Below are positions 10,001 through 18,700 of a DNA stretch of 45,632 nt, piece after piece. The translations under genes were made by a program, and so were the position numbers. The notes beneath the pieces are model-generated. The model was not told the DNA's origin. It did not search any database and saw nothing but the letters and a program-made list of their open reading frames with translations. The DNA is from Clostridia bacterium. GTDB taxonomy: Bacteria; Bacillota; Clostridia; Christensenellales; Borkfalkiaceae. The stretch lies in contig JAJPZA010000040.1 in the NCBI GenBank assembly GCA_021204625.1, positions 1-45,632 of the forward strand, given 5' to 3'. Positions within the stretch are counted from its first letter, which is position 1; the number at the start of each line of letters is the position of its first letter.

Positions 10001-13000
10001 AAGTTATGGCCTCATCCCCTTCTCCGTGGGTGTATGAAGCTTCATATCTCGTATATCCTTCCACTTCGCAGGCGGCATCCCTGTGGGCCACCTGGGTGAC
10101 CGCTGCGTCATATGTGAATGACCTTCCGCAGATCTGGCAGGTTAGGGTGATCTGAGCCGTATAGCCACCTTCTGCCACAGGGGACCATTCCCAGGAGATG
10201 TTGAACAGATGCGCCACGCTCTCCTCTGAAGTGTACTCCGTCTCGCCGTCCGGGCCTGTAATGGTTGCAGTATATATTGTGGCGAACGGTGTGGGAGTTG
10301 TGGTAATTTCTGCATCTATTATGAGCTCATAGTCCCACTCGGAGCAGTAGAATGTGGCAACCGCCGTGAGTATGTTGTCCTCGCCCATTGTCCAGTTCCA
10401 GATGGGCTCGCCGTATGAATGTCCGGCAGCCGGGATTGTGACGGTTACGGTATCCACCGTCTCCCCGTCTATTGCCGCCGTATATACGGTGTATCCGTCC
10501 TCTGTGCAGGAGGCGTTCTTCGTTACGGAGGACACGTCCGCGTCTTTAGTGTAAGAATCTTCGCAGGCCTCGCCCTTGCATGTCCAGGTTATTTCGCAGG
10601 ACCCGAAATCTTCGCTCCAGTCCTTGGCCGTTATCTCGTATGCATGCACATGCCGGGAGTCCGTATATGACTGGTCTTCAAATATTACGGTTGCATAATA
10701 TGTGGTGCCGTTGTTCCCGAGAACCACGTCCGCGGATATCTCCTGCACGTCCCCGCAGCTGGAACATGTGAAGGACAATGAAGCTCCCGTATAACCTGTT
10801 ATATTGTTATCTGCATCCAGAACGGATGTCCAGACAAAGGCTTCCGCACTTGTGTATGAGTGGCCGGTTGCCGGGATGTCCTCGGGGACGCTGTCCGTTA
10901 TGACTTCCTCTTCCGTCTCCCCGTACTGGTATGTCACGGTATATATTCCATGGCCGTCCTCCTCGCAGGATGCCTCTGTCTCAATTATATATGAGGACTG
11001 TATGGATTCCGTAACAATCTGGTCCCCGCAGTTGGAGCAGGTTATGATCCCGACGGCGGACCCTGTGCCTGCCCAGATCCAGACGGCTCCGTCATAATCA
11101 TAGTCATGACCGTATGCCGCGGTTTCATCCGTTTTGAAGGTGTCCCCGCAAAGACTGCACACATGGAGCGTATAGCCTTCCGTTGTGCATGAAGGGTTTG
11201 TTACTGTTATAACGTAATCATGCTCCAGGGCGGGCTCTGTGTCCGTGCGGACATCCCTGTAATCCCCGTATGAAGCTTCATATGTGGTGTATCCCCCCGT
11301 TTCGCAGGCTGCGTCCACATGAGCCGTTATAACGGCATCCAGGATATGCGTGAGGACTTCGTCCCCCTGCTGGCATGTGAGGGTAAGCGTTACGGAATAC
11401 CCGTCTTCCGTGGCCGTCCATTCCCAGGATACGTTGTACACGTGGGCATGGTCATGGGTATCCGTGTATGTCTTTCCGTCCGGGCCTGTCACGGATGCGC
11501 TGTACCGCTGGTTCTCTTGATCATATGTGGGGTTGCTGTCCGTTACGGTCCGGACGTCATCCCCCTCGGTGCACACGAAGGTGGCCGTTGCGGAATACAC
11601 GCCTCCGTCATTGGACCAGCTCCAGGAAGGCTCTCCGTATGAGTGCCCCGTGGCGGAAAGGGTCACGGTGTAGACGTCCAGGGTCATTCCGTTGTATGTG
11701 GCCGTGTATGTGATTTTGCCTGCATCCTCACATGTGGGGTTGTCCGTTATGATTGAGACCGCGGCGGCCTCTTCTATTGTCTTCGCCGTGCAGGCATCCC
11801 CGGAGGCGCCTGCGCATGTGAGCGTTACGGTGCAGGTTGTGTGATTGTTGTACCAGTCATATGTTGTGTATGTGTATGAATGGACGTGGTATGTGTCCGT
11901 GTAGAGGGTGCCTCCGAAAGACACCGTGCCGGTGTAAGTGGTGCCGTTGTCCGAAACGGACGCGATGACCGTCTCAGTCTCGGTGTGATCCCCCTCCAGG
12001 CAGGCAAAGGAAACTTTTGCTGTGTAATTGGAGCCTCTTGCCGACCAGGTCCATACGGGCGTGGTGCTGTATGTGTGGCCGGTGGCCGGAAGGACTATGC
12101 TGCAGGGGTCCATCTCTGTGGTCTCATCATTAACGGTGTATGAGACGAGATACTGCTCCAGGCCTTCTTCGGTGCAGGTTGCAGGTGTGGTTATGGCATC
12201 CTGGATGTGGATGAAGTATGTGAGGGTCTCGGAGGCGTCCGAGCTGGCCATTGTTATGGCATACTCTCCGGGCTCAGTGATGCCCTGGCCGTTGGCATAG
12301 CTTCCGGAAACGGCAGCGCCGCCGAGAGTTGTGCCGGATATTGTGGCCGTCCATTCATAACGCTCGTACCACCAGAGGGACACACTGAAGTCCTCGATTG
12401 TTGAGGTCTCGTCCACAAAGCCCCTCAAAACTTCCGCGGTGTAAGCGGCATATGAATATGTATTTCTGCCGCTGCCGCCGTAATTGTCTGCAAAAACGGA
12501 TGCTGCCGCTTCATCCGGATCGAGAATCACTCGGTCTTTCTCGGTATACCAGTCATACGGATTTTCCAGGACAAACGTATCTTCCGAAATATTGGTGTCT
12601 TTAAAAGCGCTGCCCCCGATTTCTGTGACGCTGGCCGGTATCGTTATCGCGGAGAATCCGGAGTATATAAAAGCCTCTGCCGCGATTGTCTTAAGCCGGC
12701 TGCCTTCCTCAAAAGCAATGGTGTCGTTTCCCGTTGAAGAATTTATGGAGGCCAATACACTTCCGTTTATGACCTGGACATTCCTGCCGATATGCACATG
12801 AATTCCGTTCCCGTTTGTGCCGGCTGAGCTGAATGGATTTCCCGTTCCGGAGCAGTTTTTCGCGTTAAAATAGATGTTTTCAAGGCTGCCGCATTCCTTA
12901 AAAGCATAAATCCCGATGCTTGTGACATTCTCATGGATGGATACAGTCTTAATGTTGTTTTCACCCTCGAAAATGTAGCTGTTCACGGAAGTGATACTTT

Positions 13001-13772
13001 CCGGGATGACCACATCCGTAAGCACTTCATTGTTTACATACAAGCTTCCGCATTCGGCAACAGGATTTGAGCCTTCACCGGCGAATGTTGTCTTGTACCA
13101 GGCATCCAGGTTGGTGATGTACACGCCGCCGAAAATATCAGTGCCCCCAGATTTAAACGCCTCCTTCCCAAAATAATTGAAATTGGTGTTGTCTTCAAAC
13201 ACAACATCCGATATCTTCATATTTGATGATGTATTATTCTTGAAAAGGCCGTCGGGGATGCCGTAGGCATCCGCTGAAACAGTGATTTTCATGCCGTTCT
13301 CAGTGTTCTGCCCTGCATGAATGAACGGGTAATCGGAAACAGATCCTGTATTTGAGCTGCTGAATTCAACTGTACAGTTATAATACAGGTACTCCAGATT
13401 GGTAAGCGAGCCAAAGCAGTACGCTCCGTATGTTTTAACGTTCGCGCCGATAGTGATGCTGGTTATGTCTGTCTGGTCGTTAAACGCCTTTTCCACGACC
13501 TCAGTCACCGGTATGTCCCCTATGGCATCCGCTATCACAACGGTGTTCTTGTCTGCAGACGTTACGCCGCTTGCAAAGCCGTTCACAATGTAATACAGCC
13601 CGTCATCGGACAAAGTGTACAAGAGATTGTCCTGCACAACCGTTGCCTCCGCAGCATGCGCCTCCGTCACAGCCCCTTCCGTTCTGTTTTGCAACAGCAG
13701 AACAAGCCCCGTGACTGTGCACGCCACAAGGATCATCAGAAGAAAAATCTTCCACACTAAACTTTTAATCAT
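4017..13772 (-). CDS. Giant membrane-anchored surface protein with LRR head and repeats, 3251 aa
   Basis: The start at 13772 has AGGGAG about 5 nt upstream. Residues 1-40 form a signal/membrane segment (KIFLLMILVACTVTGLVLLL) followed by AHA-AEA, a plausible signal-peptidase site. Residues ~50-430 resemble BspA-like leucine-rich repeats: ITSITIGANV, LTNLEYLYY, LENIYFNA, FSAITIPASVTEIGGSAF. From ~520 to ~3060 there are about six super-repeats of ~410-440 residues. These are built from modules of the type P.CTE.GY..Y, ATGHSYGEP.W.W, TCQICGRSFTYDA, HVHAYEI..W.ED and ALGH.Y. The tail has a Pro/Glu-rich spacer of EPTEPDEP type, one transmembrane helix (NAIAFITLACAAVVCAIVLIIV) and a Lys-rich end. 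No LPXTG is seen, so anchoring is by the helix. The likely role is host or matrix adhesion. The gene stands alone between terminators. Confidence 0.85.
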   Translation of the reverse strand: MIKSLVWKIFLLMILVACTVTGLVLLLQNRTEGAVTEAHAAEATVVQDNLLYTLSDDGLYYIVNGFASGVTSADKNTVVIADAIGDIPVTEVVEKAFNDQTDITSITIGANVKTYGAYCFGSLTNLEYLYYNCTVEFSSSNTGSVSDYPFIHAGQNTENGMKITVSADAYGIPDGLFKNNTSSNMKISDVVFEDNTNFNYFGKEAFKSGGTDIFGGVYITNLDAWYKTTFAGEGSNPVAECGSLYVNNEVLTDVVIPESITSVNSYIFEGENNIKTVSIHENVTSIGIYAFKECGSLENIYFNAKNCSGTGNPFSSAGTNGNGIHVHIGRNVQVINGSVLASINSSTGNDTIAFEEGSRLKTIAAEAFIYSGFSAITIPASVTEIGGSAFKDTNISEDTFVLENPYDWYTEKDRVILDPDEAAASVFADNYGGSGRNTYSYAAYTAEVLRGFVDETSTIEDFSVSLWWYERYEWTATISGTTLGGAAVSGSYANGQGITEPGEYAITMASSDASETLTYFIHIQDAITTPATCTEEGLEQYLVSYTVNDETTEMDPCSIVLPATGHTYSTTPVWTWSARGSNYTAKVSFACLEGDHTETETVIASVSDNGTTYTGTVSFGGTLYTDTYHVHSYTYTTYDWYNNHTTCTVTLTCAGASGDACTAKTIEEAAAVSIITDNPTCEDAGKITYTATYNGMTLDVYTVTLSATGHSYGEPSWSWSNDGGVYSATATFVCTEGDDVRTVTDSNPTYDQENQRYSASVTGPDGKTYTDTHDHAHVYNVSWEWTATEDGYSVTLTLTCQQGDEVLTHILDAVITAHVDAACETGGYTTYEASYGDYRDVRTDTEPALEHDYVITVTNPSCTTEGYTLHVCSLCGDTFKTDETAAYGHDYDYDGAVWIWAGTGSAVGIITCSNCGDQIVTESIQSSYIIETEASCEEDGHGIYTVTYQYGETEEEVITDSVPEDIPATGHSYTSAEAFVWTSVLDADNNITGYTGASLSFTCSSCGDVQEISADVVLGNNGTTYYATVIFEDQSYTDSRHVHAYEITAKDWSEDFGSCEITWTCKGEACEDSYTKDADVSSVTKNASCTEDGYTVYTAAIDGETVDTVTVTIPAAGHSYGEPIWNWTMGEDNILTAVATFYCSEWDYELIIDAEITTTPTPFATIYTATITGPDGETEYTSEESVAHLFNISWEWSPVAEGGYTAQITLTCQICGRSFTYDAAVTQVAHRDAACEVEGYTRYEASYTHGEGDEAITYTETRTDTAEALEHDYKAEATAPTCTAEGYTTYTCSLCGDTYTDDYTAALGHSYNYAEAVWTWAGTGSAQAVITCDTCGDVLRTGYIDSESSVTTAATCEEDGLLTYTVTYVYGEGETDFISASTTEAIPAAGHSYAANEESGWTWTEITDKDWNVTGYSAATLAFICSVCQDEQTAEATIIVREDDPTTYVARAVFEGEIYRDSKHVHVYAMSGTEWTMDGENTSCTVTFTCVGSGCGDSYTAEAVVTSYTKDPTCTEAGYILYTAAYDGETVDTETAVIAAIGHSYSEPSWNWTEVKDDNGNMTNYTVTATFTCDNCGDTQTIDADVTKETSESESVYHAATQDPNGNTYTIDTNVPHIFSVDWTWTETKDADGNVTGYTVQLTLTCQICSTVFTHSGSTAEDSAGDITVSILGQRDADCEVMGYTRYEAAYIYTAESGTEEDAVTYTDIKIDTVAALGHDYTAAVTDPTCTEGGYTTHTCSRCGNSYTDTYTDALGHSYNYDNAVWNWAGTDSAEAVITCSTCQYEYRTGYIQSTSALTQAATCTEEGTLTYTVTYQYGGTENDAVSNSITKSIPATGHTLAGEFAWTESDEGGYAATLTLTCTVCNSTVETVSATVVLGDNGTTYYASYVYDGILYSDSYHVHAYEITGTEWSEDNELCEITFTCKGEGCNDSYTRDAEVTSTKTDPTCTEDGSIVYIARYDGTFVARAVTVLEATGHTYGEPTWSWDRDEDGNITATATFQCTAWDDEIIIDAEITPTPNPFATLYTATVTGPDGEAYSKERSVAHVFNVEWTWVDEDHTASVTLTCQICGRSFTYDAIVTEMNHRDASCEQTGFTLYEAIYVHGEEDEAVEYTNLYADIEEALGHEYRAVITEATCTEDGYVTYTCARCGDVITEEYGAATGHHYDYSGAVWTWNGTYAEVTVSCTVCGEPLSSGYMESVYSVITEAACETAGLGRYTATFKNGEDGKTISAYIEEEIPATGHSYNEETVWAWAEDYSSATLAFKCGICGHEQIENAQVFLRDNGTTYTAVVSFSGAMYSASVHIHVYTSAAAWNEDYSAYTITYTCAGNGSENCGENGTYTESAKVSGAYTAPTCLQDGYTTYTATYDGEIIATVIIVSEGTATGHTYGEPYWSWNITEDRMTATAYFVCKDGDDIQEVDAEDAVYDTDKGGYTASVTFNGKEYTDTENHPHLYNVVWTWAEDCSSATLTLTCLTGNEVLTYTVFSEVTANVEATCEEDGYIVYEAVYGDYADVRKEALEKTGHSWTTETYSATCTEAGYFVYICSNCHEAHKAENTEDPAKGHAYTESSIQWIWYGTSGAELIITCDTCGDTYLIQIISSTDEITKDPACTAEGEKTFTVTYEYEDAEGNGKSISSTTTEAIPATGHTYGEPAWTWTEDEKNGGYTATATFTCSACNNTETAEAEVILGDNGTTYTATVTFEGETYTSTKHIHVYEVTDVEWSEDHTSCTVTLTCVGEACDDSKTDSAEVSSKTADPSCTEDGETVYTATYKGVAVSTVSVAIPATGHAYGSPVWSWSKAEDGTYSASAIFVCNAGDYEIQMDAAVTSEEKDGTVIYTATVTGPDGETYTDTSEHDHLYSITWTWAEDYSSASITFTCVDGDDTSTYSAAVEQIAHEAAGCEADGYTTCEATYTKDGTTYADVITITLDAHGHSYEKIVHEPTCVDDGYILYSCRLCGDMYTEEGDPATGEHEIDEDTIEWLWVSGDDGTYTVYAVFACVTEGTSEHTAQYQATISYEVQVAATCTTEGTVLMTAYYGRHADFMIATVSATGIHTGVLEIIEVDEDAMTISASYICTGCGEDFIDECCIIVTDYYGEEHTIAFVNGIADYSSVTYPASISVAGSDRTEIGTVDITAIEPETPAEPEPDEPAEPTEPAEPTEPDEPTEPDEPTEPTEPDEPTEPDEPSPEPVPVPEEPSGTSSSDKYKGNAIAFITLACAAVVCAIVLIIVNAVLGKKLKDKEAGKK
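4195..4332 (-). repeat. Low-complexity tandem repeat encoding the EPTEPDEP spacer
   Basis: On the plus strand, units such as GGCTCGTCCGGCTCTGTG recur with small variations. They encode alternating Glu-Pro-Thr/Asp-Glu-Pro just before the C-terminal membrane helix. Such tracts can expand or contract and probably serve as a wall-spanning stalk. Confidence 0.85.
4700..12160 (-). repeat. About six ~1.25-kb super-repeats inside the giant gene
   Basis: Using the HVH/HIH-Y module as a marker, copies lie near 5615, 6845, 8060, 9375, 10640 and 11885, a spacing of roughly 1215-1315 bp. Between markers the same order of modules recurs (GEP.W.W, C.ICG, GHDY, W.WAGT, C..CG, ATGHSY). Copies are diverged at DNA level, so the array is not a recent amplification. 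Confidence 0.75.
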
Positions 13773-13940
13773 ATTCTCCCTGCCTGCCGCCCCGCCTGTG
13801 GCAGCCTCCCCTTTGGTCTTTCATAGATCCCACACGGATTTGCATTCATGCTCTCCGGGCCGGCGGAAACCCGGACATTGCTTTTTATACGGCACTTTGC
13901 CTGTTTTTGTGCAAAGAGTACATAATTCTAACATTTTGCC

Positions 13941-13957
13941 ATGTTAATAATTAACAT
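13941..13957. promoter_or_regulatory. Perfect 17-bp palindrome upstream of the giant gene, candidate operator
   Basis: ATGTTAATAATTAACAT is a perfect inverted repeat around one central base, about 170 bp upstream of the start of the 3251-aa protein. A related TGTTAA...TTAACA repeat with a longer spacer sits at 36861-36878. The regulatory role is inferred; AT-rich palindromes also occur by chance. Confidence 0.35.
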
Positions 13958-14111
13958 ATTAACAAAATCTGCTGCATATGTCAATAGCAGACATTTTAGA
14001 ATCACGCATGCGCGCGGGAGCTGAAATCAAGACCGGGCGCAGCATTAAACAAATATATTCTTTGCGGTTTTGTGCGAGTATAATGCGAATTTGGCCACAG
14101 AAGATAATGAA

Positions 14112-14141
14112 AAAGACCTGCGCTCCTGGGTGCAGGCCTTT
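14112..14141 (-). terminator. Intrinsic terminator after the 447-aa dehydratase-like gene
   Basis: On the minus strand AAAGGCCTGC (14141-14132) pairs with GCAGGTCTTT (14121-14112), with one G-U pair and a 10-nt loop. The stem runs into a T-rich tract (TCTTTTTC). It lies about 55 nt past the stop codon at 14197. Confidence 0.8.
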
Positions 14142-14196
14142 GCTGTCATTATGATAATTTTTAACAAAAATTTTTTTGCGGGCGAACCGGGGACCG

Positions 14197-15540
14197 TTAC
14201 TTTGCGGCCTTGGAAGCGTCTTCCCGGACGGCTTCCCCGGCCTGCTCGCGGGCGAAGTTCTCGCGGGCCGTGGCGAGCATGAGCTTTATGCGGTTCTCCT
14301 GGTTGACACGTGTGGCCGAAGGGTCATAGTCCACGGCCACGATGTTCTCATCCTGGTACATGTTCTTGAGCGTGCGGATGGCTCCCTTGCCGGCTATATG
14401 GTTCGGAAGGCACCCGAAGGGCTGGGCGCAGACTATGTTGGGAACGCCCGTCTCGGCGCAGGCAGCCATTTCGGCCGGAATGAGCCAGCCCTCGCCCATC
14501 TTTACGCCCTGGTTTATGACCTTGTCCGCGCAGGCGCGGATATGGTCGAAATCATGAAGCGGAGCGTAGCGGCTCTTTTTGAACTGCTTTATGATGTTCT
14601 TCTGCATGTGATGGACAAACTTGTAGATGAGATTGTACAGGATGGCCTTGCCGCGGCTGTGGCCGTACAGCTTGTGGTCGTTGACGGTGTTCACAATGCA
14701 GTACAGCACGAAATCCATCAGGGCGGGCACCACGGGCTCACATCCTTCGGAGAGAAGGAACTTCTCGAGGTTGTTGTTGCCGAGGTATGAGTATTTCACG
14801 TATATCTCGCCCACTATGCCGACTTTTATCTTCTTCTCACCGGTGATCTTCACGGCTGAGAAGATGTCTATGATCTTCTGGTTGATCTTCTTGTACTTAG
14901 AATAGCCCTTGTGGGACTTGTACACGTCCGTGACGTACTTCACGGCCTCGTCGCGGGCTTTGTCCGTGGCGCCTTCCTCGACCTCGTACGGCTTGGTCTG
15001 GTTGTAGCACCACATGACGGAATCGCCGTACATTATGGCATACGCAACCTTTAAAAGGAGCCCTATGGTGAACTCGAACGAACTGTCGCTCTCAAGCCCT
15101 GAGAAGTTTATGGACACGACGGGCACGTTGGGGAACTCGTTCTTTATGGCCTTGCGGATGAGCGGCACATAGTTGGATGCGCGGCATCCGCCGCCCGTCT
15201 GGGTTATCATAAGAGCGGTGTGGTCCAGATCGTACTTGCCGCTGTGAAGGGCGTCTATGAACTGACCAACCACGCACAGGCAGGGATAGCATGTGTCGTT
15301 GTGGACGTGCTTCAGTCCCTCGTCCACCACCTGGCGGCCGTCATTGCGCAGTATCTCAAGATCGTACCCCTCCGCCTTTATGACTCCTTCAATTATCATG
15401 AAGTGCCACGGGAGCATGTCCGGGGCCAGGATCTTGTACGTGTGCTTCATGGTCTTGTTGTCCCACCTGGGATAATCATCCTTGTAGTCTGTGACCTTCT
15501 GCTCTTCTTCAGCTGCTTTCTTGTTCTTCTTCTCTTTCAT
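14197..15540 (-). CDS. 2-hydroxyacyl-CoA dehydratase (HgdB-like) domain protein, 447 aa
   Basis: The sequence resembles the C-terminal part of the long 'acyl-CoA dehydratase activase-related' proteins, which is related to the D-component of 2-hydroxyglutaryl-CoA dehydratase. Visible features are a Lys/Glu-rich N-terminus (MKEKKNKKAAEEEQK), the Cys pair in NDTCYPCLCVVGQF near residues 98-112, MITQTGGGCRASNY near 127-140 and a C-terminal NIVCAQPFGCLPNHIAGKG block. These conserved Cys residues are candidate iron-sulfur ligands. The upstream activase gene (1002 aa) ends 184 nt before this start, so in this genome the usual ~1400-aa protein appears split in two. The ribosome binding site is weak. 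The exact acyl-CoA substrate, if any, cannot be told; many members of this family are uncharacterised. Confidence 0.8.
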   Translation of the reverse strand: MKEKKNKKAAEEEQKVTDYKDDYPRWDNKTMKHTYKILAPDMLPWHFMIIEGVIKAEGYDLEILRNDGRQVVDEGLKHVHNDTCYPCLCVVGQFIDALHSGKYDLDHTALMITQTGGGCRASNYVPLIRKAIKNEFPNVPVVSINFSGLESDSSFEFTIGLLLKVAYAIMYGDSVMWCYNQTKPYEVEEGATDKARDEAVKYVTDVYKSHKGYSKYKKINQKIIDIFSAVKITGEKKIKVGIVGEIYVKYSYLGNNNLEKFLLSEGCEPVVPALMDFVLYCIVNTVNDHKLYGHSRGKAILYNLIYKFVHHMQKNIIKQFKKSRYAPLHDFDHIRACADKVINQGVKMGEGWLIPAEMAACAETGVPNIVCAQPFGCLPNHIAGKGAIRTLKNMYQDENIVAVDYDPSATRVNQENRIKLMLATARENFAREQAGEAVREDASKAAK

Positions 15541-15647
15541 ATGTATCGCTTTCGCTTGTGTAATGCGCTCTCTCAGGCGCCCGGGAAGATGCTTTTGCGT
15601 GCGGTGTTCTGCCGTTGGGTTAAGGATATGTGCCGTTATGCCATGAA

Positions 15648-15694
15648 TGGCTGTATATGAGGGCCTGTATGAGGGCCTGTATGAGGGCTTGCGG
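15648..15694. repeat. Short 12-bp tandem repeat between the two activase-related genes
   Basis: GGGCCTGTATGA occurs twice in tandem (15661-15672 and 15673-15684). It is flanked by degenerate copies on both sides (GGCTGTATATGA before, GGGCTTGCGG after), all inside the 184-bp gap. Confidence 0.7.
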
Positions 15695-15724
15695 ACCGGC
15701 CCGGATTATGCGGATTTTGCGAAG

Positions 15725-18700
15725 TCATGCCTGGGTCTGCGAAGAGGCTTCGCCGGAAGCGGCAAGATCTGCCGCGCGGGCGGCTTCCCTGGCTGCGCGG
15801 GCCTCCTTGGCCTTGTTCTCCTCAATGGCGGCAAGCATGCTGCGGAGACGGATTTTGACCACGCCGAGGTTGTTTATCTCGTCTATCTTGATCTGCGTGT
15901 ACAGCTTGCCGTTCTGCTCCATGATGTGACGCACTTCGTCCGTGGTTATGGCGTCCAGCCCGCAGCCGAAGGACACGAGCTGCACGAGGTTGACGTTGGG
16001 GGTGCGGCAGACGAAGTCCGCGGCCCTGTACAGCCTGGCATGATACGTCCACTGGTTGAGGACGTTGACGGTGACGAGGTCTCCCTTATTGAAGACGGAA
16101 TCCTCTGAAAGGACTGCGAGGCCCAGGGACGTGAGGAGCTTGTTCACTCCGTGGTTTATCTCCGCGTCCAGATGGTACGGGCGGCCCACAAGCACTATGG
16201 TCTGCTTGCCTTCCTGCGCGGCCTTTTGAAGGATCTCGTCTGCCTTGGCGCGCACGTCCGCATGGTATGAATCCAGGCGGGCGAAACCTGCGTCCAGGGC
16301 CTTGTCTATCTGCCCTTTGGAGAACTTGTACCCGTGCGCCTTCAATGTCTCATGAAGGGTGTGGACCGTACTTTTGCGCATGTTGAGGTCCAGATACGGC
16401 ATCATGAAGTTCTTTTCGGTGAGGCGCTCGTTGTTGGCCTTCAGAAGCTCCGGATAGTACGCCACAACAGGGCAGTTGTAATGGTTCGTGGAATCATGCT
16501 CGTCCAGATTGTAGCTCTCGCAGGGCAGGAAGATGAAATCCACGTCCTTGTCCAAAAGGGACTCTATGTGACCGTGCATGAGCTTTGCGGGATAGCATGC
16601 GGTGTCCGAAGGGATGGTGTGCTGGCCCTTGAAATACAGCTCTCTGGATGACTTGTCCGAAAGGACTATCTCAAATCCGAGAGTCTCGAAAAAGCCTGCC
16701 CAGACGGGAAGCTGCTCGTACATTCCGAGCTGGAACGGGATGCCTACTTTCCCCATAGTCCCCTTCGTTCCGGCCACGCACTGCTGGATGCGCTCCTGCT
16801 TGTACGCGTATATGTCCAGCTCCGTGGAGGCCGGCTTCATGCCGGCTCCCCTCTCGCACTTGTTGCCGGAAACGAACCTGCGGCCGTCTCCGAAACGGAT
16901 TATGTTGATGTTGCAGTTGGACGTGCATCCGTGGCAGTTCGTGGACGTGGACTTGTATGAGAAGTTCTGCAAATCTTCCCGCGAGATTGTCGTGGTTGTC
17001 TCGTTCTGGTTCTCCATGGCGTGAAGGGCCGCTCCGAAAGCGCCCATGAGGCCTGCGACTCCCGGACGGATGACCTTCTTTCCTGTCTCCATCTCAAAGG
17101 CACGGAGAACCGCGTCATTTAAGAAGGTCCCTCCCTGCACCACTATGTTGTCCCCGAGGTCATCCGCGGAATTGACACGTATGACCTTGTAAAGGGCGTT
17201 CTTCACTATGCTGGAGGAAAGGCCGGCGGATATGTCCTCCACGCTGGCTCCCTCTTTCTGCGCCTGCTTTACGGAGCTGTTCATGAAGACGGTGCACCGG
17301 GAGCCGAGCTCCACAGGCTTCTTTGCATAAAGGCCCTTTTCCGCGAACTTGTCTATCTCCATGCCCATGGCCTTTGCGAACGTCTGAATAAATGAGCCGC
17401 AGCCCGAGGAGCAGGCCTCGTTGAGCATTATGGAGTCTATGGCCCCGTTCTTTATCTTGAAGCACTTTATGTCCTGCCCGCCGATGTCTATTATGAAGTC
17501 CACCTTGGGGTTGAAGTGCATTGCGGCCTTGAAATGGGCCACCGTCTCCACGATGCCGAAATCCGCCTTGATGGCGGCCTTTATAAGGTCCTCGCCGTAT
17601 CCCGTTGTGGCGCTGGCGCGGATACGGACCCTGTCCCCGACGATGGAGTAGAATTCCTTGAGCTTGTCTATGACTATGTCCAGCGGCTGCCCGTTGTTGG
17701 ACTGGTAATGGGACCACAGTATCCTGCAGTCCGGGGTTATCATGATGAGCTTCGTGGTGGTGGACCCTGAGTCCACGCCGAGATACACGTCACCCTCGTA
17801 TGTCGCGATGTCCGCGAACTTGAGGTCCGTTGCCCTGTGGCGCTTCACGAACTCCGCATACTCTTCCTTGCTCTCAAAAAGAGGCTTGCCGACTATGATG
17901 TCATCCGCGCCCTTGGCGTTCTCTATTCTCTCTATTATCCTGTCTATGCTCTCCGGCTGGACGCCCACGGAGTGGAGGGCGGCGCCCACGGACATGAGGT
18001 ACGGGGCAAGATCCGGGAAGACGGCGTTCTCGTCCGAAAGCTTGAGCGTTTCCTTGAAAGCCTTGCGAAGGCCCTTGAGGAAATACAGCGGCCCGCCCAA
18101 AAAGAGCACTTTGCCCTTTATCCTTCTGCCCTGCGCAAGGCCGGACACCGTCTGATCCACGACGGCCTGGAATATGGAAGCCGAGATGTCCTCTTTTGCA
18201 GCGCCCTGGTTCAAGAGGGGCTGGATGTCCGATTTTGCAAACACGCCGCATCTGGAAGCTATTGGATACACCTTCTTGGCCTTCAAAGCGTACTCGTCCA
18301 TCTCCTGCACGGTGATGTCCAGAAGGGTGGCCATCTGGTCTATGAAGGCTCCTGTGCCTCCGGCGCAGCTGCCGTTCATCCTCTGCTCCGTTCCGCCGGT
18401 GACGAAGATGATCTTCGCGTCCTCGCCGCCGAGCTCTATGGCCACGTCCGTGTCCGGAAAGAACTGGCGTATGGCGATAAAGGCGGCCTGCACTTCCTGT
18501 ACGAAATTCACCCCGCTTCTCTGCGAAAGGCCAAGCCCCGCGCTGCCGGCTATGGAAGCCCTGTACTCCTCTTCGCCGAACTGCTCCCTCACATTGCGCA
18601 GCTCCGAAAGGACGGTCTCCTTGACCTTGGCGTAATGCCTTACATAGGACTTGTACAAAATGTTGTTCTGGTCGTCCACAACCGAGACCTTGACGGTTGT

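Larger units (their letters stand above)
13773..14196. other. Intergenic region with palindrome and terminator
   Basis: No gene is supported. The region carries the leader of the giant gene, a perfect AT-rich palindrome at 13941-13957 and the terminator of the dehydratase-like gene at 14112-14141. Confidence 0.6.

Noticed and set aside
4700-12160. Regularly spaced similar blocks that could suggest a CRISPR array or satellite
   Set aside because: The blocks are protein-coding repeats in one open frame with a ~1.25-kb period and diverged DNA; there are no 25-40 bp identical repeats with unique spacers.
3955-12404. Many long plus-strand open frames opposite the giant gene (e.g. 4638-5201, 7272-7946)
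   Set aside because: They are antisense shadows created by the repetitive composition of the 3251-aa gene; they lack ribosome binding sites and domain content.
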